Translations under genes and position numbers: made by a program
Assembly (NCBI RefSeq): GCF_050268245.1
Contig: NZ_JBNNGK010000008.1
Coordinates: 124,001-188,000, forward strand
Length of the DNA stretch: 64,000 nt
Reading direction: 5' to 3'
Source: JBNNGK01 sp050268245
GTDB lineage: Bacteria > Pseudomonadota > Gammaproteobacteria > Enterobacterales > Enterobacteriaceae
Notes under the pieces: model-generated
Seen by the model: the letters and a program-made list of their open reading frames with translations, nothing else
Told to the model about the DNA's origin: nothing
Databases searched by the model: none
In this document: piece after piece, positions 43,177-50,675 of the stretch
Layout of the letters: every line of letters begins with the position of its first letter
Numbering within the stretch: the stretch's first letter is position 1

Positions 43177-44115
43177 TTATTTGATTTCTAAGACATCTAA
43201 ACGTTGTGGTGTGGCGATTCCATCATCAGATTCTTCTGGTTGCCAGCCGACGGGACGTAACGGAATCTCTTCGCGATCGAAGGCTAAGTCACCACCGTCA
43301 ATGACGTCACTATCATGATGAATACTCTTAAAATCAAACAATTCAGTATCACACAAATGTGAAGGAACCACATTTTGCATAGCGCTGAACATGGTCTCAA
43401 TGCGACCAGGATAGCGCTTATCCCAATCACGCAGCATTTCACCAATCACCTGGCGTTGCAGGTTAGGCTGCGAACCACATAGGTTGCAAGGAATAATCGG
43501 GTATTCTTTGGCAATGGCGAAACGCTCAATGTCTTTCTCGCGGCAGTAAGCCAGTGGACGAATGACCACGTGCTTGCCATCATCACTCATCAGCTTCGGT
43601 GGCATGCCTTTCATCTTGCCACCGTAGAACATATTGAGGAACAACGTTTGCAGAATGTCGTCGCGGTGATGACCCAGTGCGATTTTGGTCGCACCCAGCT
43701 CTGTCGCGGTACGGTACAGGATACCGCGGCGCAGGCGTGAACACAGAGAGCAGGTTGTTTTACCTTCCGGTATTTTCTCTTTCACGATGCCATAGGTATT
43801 TTCTTCGACAATCTTGTATTCCACGCCCAAGCTTTCAAGATAAGCGGGAAGAATGTGCTCAGGGAACCCCGGTTGTTTTTGATCGAGGTTAACCGCGATC
43901 AATGAGAAGTTGATCGGCGCACTTTGTTGAAGATTGCGTAGAATCTCCAACATGGTGTAGCTGTCTTTACCGCCAGACAGGCAAACCATGATGCGGTCGC
44001 CTTCTTCTATCATATTAAAATCGGCAATGGCTTCACCTACGTTACGGCGAAGCCTTTTTTGCAACTTGTTGAGGTTATACTGTTCTTTTTGGCTAACTGA
44101 TTGTTTTTCTGACAT
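43177..44115 (-). CDS. ttcA: tRNA 2-thiocytidine(32) synthetase TtcA
   Basis: 312-aa PP-loop ATPase with an Fe-S cluster that thiolates C32 of certain tRNAs. PP-loop CLSGGKDSY, the cysteine pairs TTCSLCSRLRRG and IPCNLCGSQPN (cluster and catalytic cysteines) and GHHRDDILQTL are present. Start at 44115 (MSEKQ) fits E. coli; the in-frame upstream start at 44130 is less likely. In E. coli the Rac prophage is integrated at ttcA; here the gene is intact and no phage gene follows. Confidence 0.96.
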   Translation of the reverse strand: MSEKQSVSQKEQYNLNKLQKRLRRNVGEAIADFNMIEEGDRIMVCLSGGKDSYTMLEILRNLQQSAPINFSLIAVNLDQKQPGFPEHILPAYLESLGVEYKIVEENTYGIVKEKIPEGKTTCSLCSRLRRGILYRTATELGATKIALGHHRDDILQTLFLNMFYGGKMKGMPPKLMSDDGKHVVIRPLAYCREKDIERFAIAKEYPIIPCNLCGSQPNLQRQVIGEMLRDWDKRYPGRIETMFSAMQNVVPSHLCDTELFDFKSIHHDSDVIDGGDLAFDREEIPLRPVGWQPEESDDGIATPQRLDVLEIK

Positions 44116-44670
44116 TTTACTGGTTCTCAAATCTCAAAAGGGGCAATGTTGGGGCAAAATACTTGATAGAGCAAGTTGGGTGTTGAGCGTGTTTATCTGC
44201 TCAGTATTGGGTTTTGCGATCCCTGTTACGCGAATTGCATACACCATTTGCGCGTTATCATGCCCCATTTGGTTTGCGATAATGCGCCCGGTAACGACCA
44301 GTACGCAAAAGTATGCCGCGTATGGTACGGATTACGACGACGAATGCCAGCGCGTTTTACTGTCCATGCTATCTGATGTTAATCGACGATAAACAATAGT
44401 ACGGTTTTTACTCTATCTGATTTAAACATCCATGGATTCCCCCCGATTCGATAGCTTATCGTTGAACTGCGTCACTCATCTATGTACAGATTCGCAATCT
44501 GTAGATGCCGTAATAGTGTCACGGTTCAGTAAATCATCATTCAGAAAAAAAGGGGGCGTGCAAAGCGCCGAATGATAGTTTTCTCCGGCCGTTTGCCAGT
44601 TGAACAAAAGGTGAGCTTATCGAATTAACTGAACAAACAGTAGACAACAAACGCTCTGCTTGGTCTTTCA
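44116..44670. other. Long intergenic region between ttcA and the EptA-like gene
   Basis: About 555 bp with no gene I can support; short open frames here lack Shine-Dalgarno sites. It holds a hairpin (TACAGATT / AATCTGTA around 44482-44500) and an inverted pair ATCATTC (44536-44542) / GAATGAT (44570-44576) enclosing an A7G5 run. Confidence 0.4.
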
Positions 44671-44699
44671 CCCATGACGGAGGACGTTTCGGTCATGGG
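44671..44699 (-). terminator. Hairpin after the phosphoethanolamine transferase gene
   Basis: 8-bp perfect stem CCCATGAC / GTCATGGG with a 13-nt loop, 12 bp past the stop codon. No clear T-run, so strength is uncertain. Confidence 0.5.
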
Positions 44700-44710
44700 C
44701 GAGGTGCTTG

Positions 44711-46252
44711 TTAAACCGCTATATCGTTACCTAATGTATTGACATCTATCAGCTTAAAGTCCTTATCCATTACCTTAATCGCGTTTTCGCACGGTGCGTT
44801 GCTGAGGAAATCGCAGTGTTCTTTGATGTGTTTATCGCTGATGCGAATCCACTGCGAAAAAATAGCCACGAAATCAAAGCCTGAACGAAATTCTGATACG
44901 ATGTTCCGTTGCGTGTCATCGTAACGTGTTATCAGGAAAGGCGGCATAAATGCCTGTCGGTTTAGATCGTCATGTTCCATATACGCATCATCCATCCCTT
45001 TATTGAACTGACCTAGACCGTGATCGGCAAAGTAGAGCATTGACCACTTAGCGCCGATGTCAGTAGCATCGCGGGTTATTTGCTCCAACATGCGGTCGGT
45101 GTTTTTGATGCTCTGTATATAGCAGGAGAAATCTTTAGATTTATAGAATTCATCGTACTCCCCATTCGTTCTGGCGCATGATTCAGGATGTGAACCAATC
45201 AAATGAACAACGATTAGTTTTTTCTGCGACTTATCATTTAACGCCTCTTTAATTGAAGGCATTAGCGCGTGGTCAGGATAATAATGATGGTCGTTTGAAT
45301 CCCCGCTCTTGATAAAATAACTCACATCTGCCTGCCGTCCAATATCGGCTACGGGTCCATCATAGGTGCCGAATCTTCCCTGATTTGAAAGCCAAAACGT
45401 TTTGTATCCTGCCTTTTTAGCCAGCCTGATGATGCTGTTGTTATATTCGATACCTTCACTGCTGCGCGGGTAGAATGAGGCCGTCAGTGATGGCACCGTT
45501 GCAAAGCTTGGCGAGTAGTAGTTATTAAAGAAGATCCCATTAGCTCTCGAAAGAAATGGCGTATTGTTGCGCCCATACCCGTAGGCGTGCATATAGTCTC
45601 GGCGAACACTCTCGCCAACCACCATGATGTAGGTATCGTATTTACCGCCGCGATCAACGGGGTTCCACTCGTCCTGAGTGGCGAGCAAGTGTGCACTCAT
45701 TTTTTCCTGCTCAGTGATTAATTTATAGGGTTTATAAATATCAGTGGTAAAACGCACTGGGGAGAAATTAAATGCGCGATATGATAAGGCATTTCCTTCC
45801 ATATATGATATTGCAGGATTAAAAGAAACGATAACAACGGCGGTGAGCATCATAAATGAAACTGCGCGACTTTTAAGTCTACTAATACCGCCAGATACCG
45901 CGATGCAGGTGAATCCTAGAACGATAATCAAGAGTGAAAGAATGATGCTTGATACTGGGATAAGCCGGATAAATTCTAGGCATTCCGATACGCTGGTATA
46001 ACGCGCGGCGGCTACGGTATTCACCGACGGGGGGCCATATTTTACAGCAGTAGGAAGATAGGCTGCGGAAATAATGCTTAAAATAAAAACGATAACACTG
46101 CCGGCAACACGTGAAGCCCGAAATGCAAGCATCACCAGTATCGCCAAGGCGATGACGTAGCCAGGTCTGATCGCGTACCCATAAGAAAAATTCAGCAGTA
46201 TTGACCAAAAAATAAAAGCAATAAAAATAATTACGTTTTTATGTTGTTTCAT
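44711..46252 (-). CDS. Phosphoethanolamine transferase (EptA/CptA/OpgE-like), sulfatase fold
   Basis: 513-aa inner-membrane enzyme predicted to transfer phosphoethanolamine to an envelope glycan such as lipid A, core or osmoregulated glucans. About four to five membrane helices fill residues 1-165. The periplasmic alkaline-phosphatase-fold domain has VVGESVRRDYMHAYGYGRNN, the probable Thr nucleophile in ATVPSLTASF, and the metal motif YFADHG. Acceptor unknown. It is AT-richer by eye than neighbours and lies where E. coli carries prophage Rac, suggesting acquisition. If it acts on lipid A it could affect polymyxin sensitivity; that is inference. Confidence 0.87.
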   Translation of the reverse strand: MKQHKNVIIFIAFIFWSILLNFSYGYAIRPGYVIALAILVMLAFRASRVAGSVIVFILSIISAAYLPTAVKYGPPSVNTVAAARYTSVSECLEFIRLIPVSSIILSLLIIVLGFTCIAVSGGISRLKSRAVSFMMLTAVVIVSFNPAISYMEGNALSYRAFNFSPVRFTTDIYKPYKLITEQEKMSAHLLATQDEWNPVDRGGKYDTYIMVVGESVRRDYMHAYGYGRNNTPFLSRANGIFFNNYYSPSFATVPSLTASFYPRSSEGIEYNNSIIRLAKKAGYKTFWLSNQGRFGTYDGPVADIGRQADVSYFIKSGDSNDHHYYPDHALMPSIKEALNDKSQKKLIVVHLIGSHPESCARTNGEYDEFYKSKDFSCYIQSIKNTDRMLEQITRDATDIGAKWSMLYFADHGLGQFNKGMDDAYMEHDDLNRQAFMPPFLITRYDDTQRNIVSEFRSGFDFVAIFSQWIRISDKHIKEHCDFLSNAPCENAIKVMDKDFKLIDVNTLGNDIAV

Positions 46253-46275
46253 CCGTGACTATTCTTTGTGTGTGG

Positions 46276-46305
46276 AGTGATAAAATAAGAATTAATTTTA
46301 TCACT
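46276..46305. promoter_or_regulatory. Perfect inverted repeat upstream of the EptA-like gene
   Basis: 11-bp arms AGTGATAAAAT (46276-46286) and ATTTTATCACT (46295-46305) with an 8-bp spacer, 24-53 bp before the start codon. On the minus strand a -35-like TTGGAA lies just upstream, so the repeat overlaps the probable -10 region. An operator is the simplest reading. Confidence 0.55.
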
Positions 46306-46539
46306 TTTCCTATTCCAATTTGATAAACAATCATAAAACCAGGTGGTTAACGCTGTGCATTTAGTGTTCAAATAAAGGTGGCGGCATCGTCTGACACAAA
46401 GATAACGAGAGAGTCGGGGATTCATGCAGTGAATTGAGAGGAGAGGTTGGGCGAAACGGTCGCCGGTACAGGTGCGAGTCGCTACTTATCGATTAACGGT
46501 CGTGGCAAACCCGCGTTATGCCAGACCCGATGGGTTTCG
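46306..46539. other. Spacer between the EptA-like gene and the nifJ remnant
   Basis: About 230 bp without coding signals. It contains CCGATGGGTT at 46527-46536, the half-stem found in hairpins elsewhere in the window, probably part of the old nifJ terminator. Confidence 0.3.
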
Positions 46540-46865
46540 CTACTCTGTTGTGGAGTCAGCTGTTTTACCCGCCAACAAGCGCAAGAAATCGTATTTTTCT
46601 TTCAGCTCTTTTTCTGCTGCTTGATATAACGCGCTGGCAACCTCTGGCTGCTGGCTATTCAGCCGTCGGAAACGTTGCTCATTGAGCAGCGTGGCGCTCA
46701 GCTCACTATTCGGCGGCCGCGAATCTAGCGACAATGCCATTTGTCCTTGCTGAGTGCGGCGGGGGGCAAAGCGATATAGCGGCCAGAAGCCCGTTGCGCC
46801 CTTAGCGAGATTTGTGCCACGTACACATAGCCATACATCATCATACTGTTGCCAAGATTTTTACA
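46540..46865 (-). pseudogene. nifJ: Decayed 3' end of pyruvate:flavodoxin oxidoreductase (nifJ/ydbK)
   Basis: Only the last ~110 codons of a ~1175-codon gene can be traced, in two frames. One frame reads KNLGNSMMMYGYVYVAQISL (20 residues), matching the NifJ thiamine-domain segment. The frame then shifts, and about 36 residues of the normal protein are missing before GATGFWPLYRFAPRRTQQGQ and MALSLDSRPPNSEL, which run to the natural C-terminus. Everything upstream of ~46865 is lost. Position before ydbJ-hslJ-ldhA agrees with E. coli ydbK. The 66-codon frame at 46540-46740 is its tail, not a separate gene. Confidence 0.85.
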
Positions 46866-47133
46866 TCTGTCGTCATCATTTAGCGGTACCTTTTGGCTCA
46901 AAGATCTGCAAAAACACAGTGTTGCAGCAATAATTAAAGTCTAGCAGAGCCAATTTGGCGTTCTTTATCGTAATTGTGTGACAGGAGGGCGTTTCATTAA
47001 TCGCAGTTGTAAGTTCATATTTCTTCCAACAAAGTTGCGTTATCGTAGGGAAAACGCGTGCAAGTTTAACGATAATTTAATTGTTTACCGCCATACTGGT
47101 AGTTGGGTTTACTGTTAATAGAAGAGTTATTTA

Positions 47134-47466
47134 ATGACAGGATTTATGTATTTAACCGTGGCGATTATTGCCGAAGTCATTGCAACAACCATGTTGAAAG
47201 CCTCTGAGGGCTTTACCCGTTTGTGGCCGTCGTTGCTGGTGGTTTTGGGTTATGGCGTGGCATTTTGGGGGCTATCGATGGTAGTTAAGACCATGCCACT
47301 CGGGATCGTCTATGCAATATGGTCTGGTATGGGGATTGTACTGGTGTCAATTGCTGCCGTCTTTGTCTATAACCAAAAACTCGACTGGCCGGCGATTATT
47401 GGGATGGTGTTAATCATTACCGGCGTGTTAGTCATTAATTTATTATCAAAAACCAGCGCACACTGA
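47134..47466 (+). CDS. emrE: EmrE-type small multidrug resistance transporter
   Basis: 110-aa SMR-family proton antiporter with four membrane helices, same length as E. coli EmrE. The essential glutamate E14 lies in IIAEVIATTMLKASEGFTRL (20 residues), and the YAIWSGMGIV segment of helix 3 is conserved. Members export quaternary ammonium compounds and other cations. Single gene, convergent with mgtC. It might equally be named qacE-like; specificity is not readable. Confidence 0.9.
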   Translation: MTGFMYLTVAIIAEVIATTMLKASEGFTRLWPSLLVVLGYGVAFWGLSMVVKTMPLGIVYAIWSGMGIVLVSIAAVFVYNQKLDWPAIIGMVLIITGVLVINLLSKTSAH

Positions 47467-47500
47467 GTGCTATTCTATCTGGTGCTCAGCGGCAATTGGA

Positions 47501-48157
47501 TCACCGAATGTCCAAACTGTGAACGCCGCTGACTGCCATTATTTGTTGGTAAATATCGGCGACTTGCCTTTTTGGTGACAGTGTAACTTCCATTGAGAGC
47601 TCGCAACGCTCCATTTCCCCATCACGCTGAGTCACCGAAAGCTGTGCCGGGCGAATACGCATTTTCTGCAATGCTAATAATACGGTGGGTACGCTGTGCG
47701 GCGTTAATTGCAATACCATAAAGTGATGATGGCCAATGAGCCGATTACTTAATTGGCGGAAAACCTCCAGTACAACTAAGGTCATCATAGTGCCGTAAAT
47801 ACCGATTTCATATAATCCACTGCCGATGACTAAACCAATCGCTGCCGTTACCCATAAACCTGCTGCGGTGGTCAAACCTTTCACCACTTGCTTTTGAATC
47901 ATGATCGTACCGGCACCGAGGAAGCCCATACCGCTGACTACTTGCGCGGCAACGCGGCTTGGATCTAACCCAACGTGGGGCTGATTCAGTAAATCGTCAA
48001 ACCCGTATTTGGAGACGATCATGAACATAGCGCTGCCGATACCCACCAAAATATGCGTCCGCAGTCCGGCTTCTTTTGCTCGAAGTTGTCGCTCGATACC
48101 GATCAAACCGCCTAATGCCCCGGCAAGTGCAATTCGCAGAAGTAAGTCACTAATCAT
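47501..48157 (-). CDS. MgtC/SapB-family membrane protein
   Basis: 218-aa protein with an N-terminal MgtC domain of about four to five helices (GALGGLIGIERQLRAKEAGL, 20 residues, is the signature) and a C-terminal soluble ACT-like domain from ~residue 145 (FMVLQLTPHSVPTVLL onward). True MgtC helps survival in low Mg2+ and in macrophages and inhibits F1Fo ATP synthase; many relatives are uncharacterised. No mgtB partner or Mg2+ leader is adjacent, so its role is uncertain. Confidence 0.88.
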   Translation of the reverse strand: MISDLLLRIALAGALGGLIGIERQLRAKEAGLRTHILVGIGSAMFMIVSKYGFDDLLNQPHVGLDPSRVAAQVVSGMGFLGAGTIMIQKQVVKGLTTAAGLWVTAAIGLVIGSGLYEIGIYGTMMTLVVLEVFRQLSNRLIGHHHFMVLQLTPHSVPTVLLALQKMRIRPAQLSVTQRDGEMERCELSMEVTLSPKRQVADIYQQIMAVSGVHSLDIR

Positions 48158-48349
48158 AAATAATTCCCTATATCGATAATCAACGCTCGGTCAGTGTAAA
48201 AAATTCAAAATAACTGCTGATGTATATTCTCATTGTTTGATTAACAGGCTAGATTAAACAAGTTTGCTTAAATAATAGTTATACCAATAGGTAAAAAGAC
48301 ACATTCTTGTTATTTACCGCAGCGTGATACCCGGCTCAGGAGAAAAACA

Positions 48350-48610
48350 ATGGCAAGGCAAAAAGGGTGGCTGGTTTGCACCGTGATGATGCTGGCTGCA
48401 TGCAGCAGTAATCATGAAGAACCACAACAGCAAGGAACTAGCGCCAAAATTAATCACTTACCGACCAGCGCACACTGTGCCAGCGTAGGTGGAATCACAA
48501 CCATTGCGCACACGTTAAACGGCGAAGCAGTCAGAATGTGCCAAATGCCAAATGGTAAACAGTGTGAAGAGTGGGCATTAGGCCAAGGGGCCTGTGCTGA
48601 CGCCAGTTAA
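48350..48610 (+). CDS. ydbJ: YdbJ, DUF333 lipoprotein
   Basis: 86-aa lipoprotein with lipobox LAAC (MMLAACSSN). The mature part is a DUF333 module: CASVGGITTIAHTLNGEAVR followed by CQMPNGKQCEEWALGQGAC, with paired cysteines. CAGGAG precedes the ATG. E. coli ydbJ occupies the same place between ydbK and hslJ, which supports the name. Function unknown. Confidence 0.88.
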   Translation: MARQKGWLVCTVMMLAACSSNHEEPQQQGTSAKINHLPTSAHCASVGGITTIAHTLNGEAVRMCQMPNGKQCEEWALGQGACADAS

Positions 48611-48616
48611 TGGAAT

Positions 48617-48639
48617 CCCAGGCCACGTAGCAGCCTGGG
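48617..48639. terminator. Hairpin between ydbJ and hslJ
   Basis: 7-bp stem CCCAGGC / GCCTGGG with a 9-nt loop between convergent stop codons. No pronounced T-run. Confidence 0.6.
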
Positions 48640-48646
48640 GAGGCTA

Positions 48647-49084
48647 TTAGTATACCCAGTCTTTCAGGGTGTAAATCAGGGTATGGTTACCGTCGCTCAG
48701 CGTTAACTGCTGTTGTTGCAGGCTAACCTTGGCACCATTGTGTAACACTGAGCCAATGATTTGATCCCATTGGTTACGCTGCGGATCGCTACACATCATG
48801 CGCGTTGTCGCCAGACCTTTCACGGTCAGTACGCCGTTATCCAACTGACCATTACCGAAGAAACGGTTGCACATAGAGCCGGAAACATGCAGCTTTTCGC
48901 CAAACTCAATACTCGGCCCTTTTCCTTGCTGGGCATTGGCGGCTATGCCGTCCACACTTTGCAGCACAAAGTTGTGATGTATCAGGTCGCTTTCACTTAC
49001 CTTGTTATTCACGGGTTTATTTTGGCTCATACCACATCCTGCTAACAGCATGGTGGCTAATGCCACCGAAAGTAATTTCTTCAT
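48647..49084 (-). CDS. hslJ: HslJ, heat-inducible lipoprotein (META domain)
   Basis: 145-aa outer-membrane-type lipoprotein with signal MKKLLSVALATMLLAGC (lipobox LAGC) and one META domain containing SGSMCNRFFGNGQLDNG and TTRMMCSDPQ. E. coli HslJ is heat-inducible and linked to novobiocin resistance. Start at 49084, preceded by GGAGATAAA; the longer frame to 49120 overlaps ldhA. It follows ldhA by 13 bp on the same strand. Confidence 0.93.
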   Translation of the reverse strand: MKKLLSVALATMLLAGCGMSQNKPVNNKVSESDLIHHNFVLQSVDGIAANAQQGKGPSIEFGEKLHVSGSMCNRFFGNGQLDNGVLTVKGLATTRMMCSDPQRNQWDQIIGSVLHNGAKVSLQQQQLTLSDGNHTLIYTLKDWVY

Positions 49085-49097
49085 TTTATCTCCATCG

Positions 49098-50090
49098 TTA
49101 ATTGTGTAACTGATTGACACAAGGAGCGTTGCGCAACAGTTGGTCGATATTATTCAGCGTCGTTTGCGAAATGCTGGTCAACGCTTCTTCGGTCAGGAAA
49201 GCCTGATGTCCGGTAAATAGTACGTTATGGCAGGCTGACAAGCGGCGGAAAATATCGTCCTGAATGACGTCGTTAGATTTGTCTTCGAAAAACAGGTCGC
49301 GCTCGTTTTCGTAGACGTCCATGCCCAACGCGCCGATTTTTTGCTGTTTCAGCGCATCAATGGCGGCAGAGGAGTCGATCAAGCCGCCGCGACTGGTGTT
49401 AATCACCATGACGCCATCTTTCATCATTGAAAATGCTTCGGCGTTAAGCAGATGATGGTTTTCGGGAGTGAGTGGACAGTGCAGGGTAATGACATCTGAT
49501 TGCGCGTACAGTGTTTTCAAATCGACATATTCTGCGCCTAACGCTAGAGCCTGATCGCTGGGGTATGGATCGTACGCCAGTAGTTTCATGCCGAAGCCCT
49601 TAAGAATACGCATCGTTGCCACGCCAATCTTACCGGTACCAATTATCCCCGCAGTGCGGTTATGCATATTAAAACCGATCAGTCCTTCTAGCGAGAAGTT
49701 GGCATCGCGGGTGCGTTGATAGGCTCGATGAATACGGCGATTTAAGCACATCATTAAGCCTACTGCGTGTTCCGCGACGGCCTCCGGCGAGTAAGCAGGG
49801 ACGCGTACCACTTTGATACCCAATGCCTTCGCCGCGTCCAAATCGACATTATTGAAACCGGCACAGCGCAACGCCAGGATTTCAACGCCCAGCGCGGCCA
49901 GTTCTTCCAGAACTTCACGGCTGCCATCGTCATTGACGAAGATGCATACGGCTTTGCACCCCGCGGCCGTTTTGGCGGTTTTTTTACTGAGCAGAAAATC
50001 AAAAAACTCAAGCTCATAACCAAACTGTTGGTTCACCAGTTCTAGATATTTGCGGTCATACTGTTTAGTGCTGTATATCGCCAGTTTCAT
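49098..50090 (-). CDS. ldhA: Fermentative D-lactate dehydrogenase
   Basis: 330-aa NADH-dependent D-2-hydroxyacid dehydrogenase that reduces pyruvate to D-lactate in anaerobic or acid growth. Nucleotide-binding GTGKIG, catalytic Arg in INTSRGGLID, Glu in the YENERDLFFED region and His in FTGHQAF are present. Very close to E. coli LdhA (329 aa). Upstream lies a 585-bp region with a candidate small RNA. Confidence 0.97.
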   Translation of the reverse strand: MKLAIYSTKQYDRKYLELVNQQFGYELEFFDFLLSKKTAKTAAGCKAVCIFVNDDGSREVLEELAALGVEILALRCAGFNNVDLDAAKALGIKVVRVPAYSPEAVAEHAVGLMMCLNRRIHRAYQRTRDANFSLEGLIGFNMHNRTAGIIGTGKIGVATMRILKGFGMKLLAYDPYPSDQALALGAEYVDLKTLYAQSDVITLHCPLTPENHHLLNAEAFSMMKDGVMVINTSRGGLIDSSAAIDALKQQKIGALGMDVYENERDLFFEDKSNDVIQDDIFRRLSACHNVLFTGHQAFLTEEALTSISQTTLNNIDQLLRNAPCVNQLHN

Positions 50091-50336
50091 TAGGGTTTCT
50101 CCAGCGTAATTTTGCCCCGATTTTAACCGATTTTGCTAATATTGACAATTACTTAGCGTCTAACATGGTGGGGGTAATGCGTAAGCAACCTGATGCGGCA
50201 ATGTTTCCTGCTTACCTGCTAAGCATAGATAACAATTCAGATGCTCAATAACCGAGCTATAGCGAGGCGTCACCGTGCGAATCCTAATGCGTGGGCATAA
50301 CGGCGTGAATCAAATTGGGAATTGACCGCAAGGGAC
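50091..50336 (-). other. Upstream region of ldhA
   Basis: About 246 bp between the ldhA start and the 3' end of the candidate antisense RNA. It presumably holds the ldhA promoter; no distinct operator was recognised. Confidence 0.3.
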
Positions 50337-50411
50337 AAAAAAATCCCCACGCGAGGTGGGGAAATGGCTTCTTCACATATACCCAGCATAGCAAGACTGG
50401 AGGTATACAGC
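50337..50411 (-). ncRNA. Candidate ~75-nt antisense RNA
   Basis: A perfect -10 box TATAAT (minus strand, 50423-50418) predicts a start near 50411. A rho-independent terminator follows ~50 nt later: stem GTGGGGA / TCCCCAC (50344-50362, read on the minus strand as TCCCCAC-loop-GTGGGGA) with seven T residues at 50343-50337. A second hairpin occupies the 5' half. The RNA would be complementary to the Shine-Dalgarno at 50398-50403 of a 22-codon hydrophobic ORF on the plus strand. I cannot name it; it does not match RprA, MicC, Spot 42 or other sRNAs I remember. Confidence 0.5.
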
Positions 50412-50480
50412 GTGCTTATTATAATCATTTCAAAACTAATAATTTTATTGAGTAATCACAATAGTAAAATTCTGAAATAG
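50412..50480 (+). CDS. Candidate 22-residue hydrophobic peptide (type I toxin-like)
   Basis: GTG-initiated frame MLIIIISKLIILLSNHNSKI + LK. A strong Shine-Dalgarno TGGAGG lies 8 nt upstream, and a leader hairpin (TATACCCAG / CTGGAGGTATA, 50378-50408) would sequester it. A short hydrophobic helix with a basic C-terminal end is the usual build of type I toxin peptides. A plus-strand promoter and terminator were not clearly found, and such a short frame could occur by chance. Confidence 0.35.
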   Translation: MLIIIISKLIILLSNHNSKILK

Positions 50481-50675
50481 TGACGATTCCGTCGTCTAAT
50501 ATGTAAGCAAACCCTACAAGAGCGGAATAAACGTCGGTGAAAAATGCTCAAACAGTTGCAGTACGCTATATGCGACTTCACGCTGGTTTAAAATCATGAC
50601 ATCATAATTTCCCTTTCTGGCATAGACTTAACGCATCCTCGCATGTGCCTAACTCAGGAATGAAACAATCATTTA

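Noticed and set aside
43988..44392. 134-codon plus-strand frame overlapping the 5' end of ttcA
   Set aside because: Most of it is the antisense shadow of ttcA; the part beyond (44116-44392) has no ribosome site of its own and no recognisable protein.
44536..44576. Terminal inverted repeats of a small mobile element
   Set aside because: Arms are only 7 bp, there is no flanking target duplication that I can see, and the interior looks like a weak terminator.
46540..46740. 66-codon frame as an independent small gene
   Set aside because: The sequence is the C-terminus of NifJ, and a frameshifted upstream piece of the same protein is adjacent, so it is a pseudogene tail.
50344..50362. Possible single CRISPR-like repeat (CCCCAC ... 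GTGGGG)
   Set aside because: Only one copy exists and no spacer periodicity or cas gene is present; the T7 on the minus strand makes it a terminator.
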